Shown: positions 63,573 to 64,000 of the stretch, one piece after another | Position numbering within the stretch: the first letter of the stretch is position 1 | Layout of the letters: each line of letters opens with the position of its first letter | Position numbers and translations under genes: made by a program | Notes under the pieces: model-generated | What the model saw: the letters and a program-made list of their open reading frames with translations, nothing else | Told to the model about the DNA's origin: nothing | The model's database searches: none | Source of the DNA: Thunnus maccoyii | Lineage: Eukaryota > Chordata > Actinopteri > Scombriformes > Scombridae | Assembly (NCBI RefSeq): GCF_910596095.1 | Contig: NC_056550.1 | Span: 7,526,501-7,590,500 of the forward strand | Length of the DNA stretch: 64,000 nt | Direction of reading: 5' to 3'

Positions 63573-63683
63573 CTAAACTGATATTCTCTACATGTCTTAC
63601 TCTTTATCAAACACACACACATACAACTGAGTCTAAACTTACAGCTCCCAGACTCCTGTGTCTCTTCTTCCTCTGCATTTCTC

Positions 63684-63965
63684 TCAGCCTCTCTCTGACT
63701 GCTCCAGGTACACTGACTTGGCTGGCCGGATGCTCTGGGTAAACTGAGTGATGAAGAGAGGGGGGGAGATGAGAGAGACAAAGAAAGACAACGGTTGGGG
63801 TTAGAGGACGGCTCAGTCAGTGACAAGGAACTAAAGCATTGAAAATGAGAGTATTTTCACAGAATCAAACAAAAAGAAATCTATATCTTGTTTCAACCAA
63901 CCTCTCCTTCTTTACCTTGTGCTTCGGACACCGAAGTGAGAAGTTATCTTCATTCAGAGAGCAAT
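63684..63965 (-). CDS. tcf20: tcf20, last two coding exons (3' end of gene)
   Basis: TCF20 is a nuclear chromatin-associated coregulator with a C-terminal extended PHD zinc finger, paralogous to RAI1. Exons on the minus strand: 63916-63965 and 63684-63743. The first starts in phase 1 (G|AT for Asp) and encodes CSLNEDNFSLRCPKHK, the final Cys/His ligands of the ePHD finger. Human TCF20 has a very similar ...ENFSVRCPKHK. The second, after an acceptor of the form TCATCACTCAG, encodes FTQSIRPAKSVYLEQSERG then stop. The ending EQSERG matches the human TCF20 C-terminus as I recall it and argues against RAI1. The bulk of the protein lies beyond the right edge. Confidence 0.8.
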
Positions 63966-64000
63966 CTGGAAGGGGGAGAGTAATTATCAATACATTACAG

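Noticed and set aside
63653-63744. Alternative reading of the tcf20 last exon ending GCT|GTAAGT, encoding VYPEHPASQV...
   Set aside because: The phase-0 join from the previous exon and the EQSERG ending identify the other frame as the real one; the GTAAGT is then in the 3'UTR.

Overview
This is vertebrate nuclear DNA, most likely from a ray-finned fish and probably a percomorph. Genes are split into short exons with GT-AG borders. Noncoding DNA is dense with CA/TG microsatellites, Tc1-like and hAT-like DNA transposons, miniature elements of kinds common in percomorph genomes, and a LINE remnant. There are no prokaryotic operons, CRISPR arrays, rRNA or tRNA genes that I can support. All gene models were assembled by eye from splice signals, phase continuity and family resemblance.

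Layout. (1) 1-16.6 kb: the 5' end of rbfox2 on the minus strand. The first coding exon (15498-15698) lies in a CpG-rich block, a 51-nt exon 2 is at 5749-5799, and a candidate internal first exon ends at 1988. The RNA-binding domain exons lie off the left edge. (2) 16.6-22.5 kb: intergenic, with miniature elements, a long (TG)n, a 31-bp palindrome and a decayed Tc1-like element. (3) 22.5-32.5 kb: a CD9/CD81-type tetraspanin on the plus strand with two competing last exons. (4) 33.5-38.7 kb: a minus-strand gene of six exons for a secreted protein of about 966 residues, with two ZP-N-like modules and a long Tyr/His/Pro-rich tail. I do not recognise it as a named gene. (5) 45.8-50.3 kb: an EMP/PMP22-family gene, plus strand, four coding exons. 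(6) 52.0-56.0 kb: a GSG1/GSG1L-family gene, minus strand, five coding exons, convergent with (5). (7) 57.3-58.0 kb: a hAT-like miniature element carrying a 34-bp minisatellite. (8) 63.0-64.0 kb: a rearranged Tc1 fragment beside the last two coding exons of tcf20 (minus strand), which runs off the right edge.

The genes are not one pathway, but the combination is informative. rbfox2 and tcf20 are both on human 22q. Their paralogues RBFOX1 and RAI1/RBFOX3 share human chromosomes with EMP2/GSG1L (16p) and PMP22/GSG1L2 (17). The window therefore looks like the 22q-type member of an ancient duplicated block that still carries EMP- and GSG1-type genes, which I do not know of near RBFOX2/TCF20 in mammals. 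Three of the six genes encode four-pass membrane proteins.

The most unusual items are the ZP-N/Tyr-His-Pro-rich secreted protein, the tetraspanin with duplicated alternative last exons, the EMP-family protein that has Trp where the extracellular-loop cysteines are expected, and the retained linkage block.
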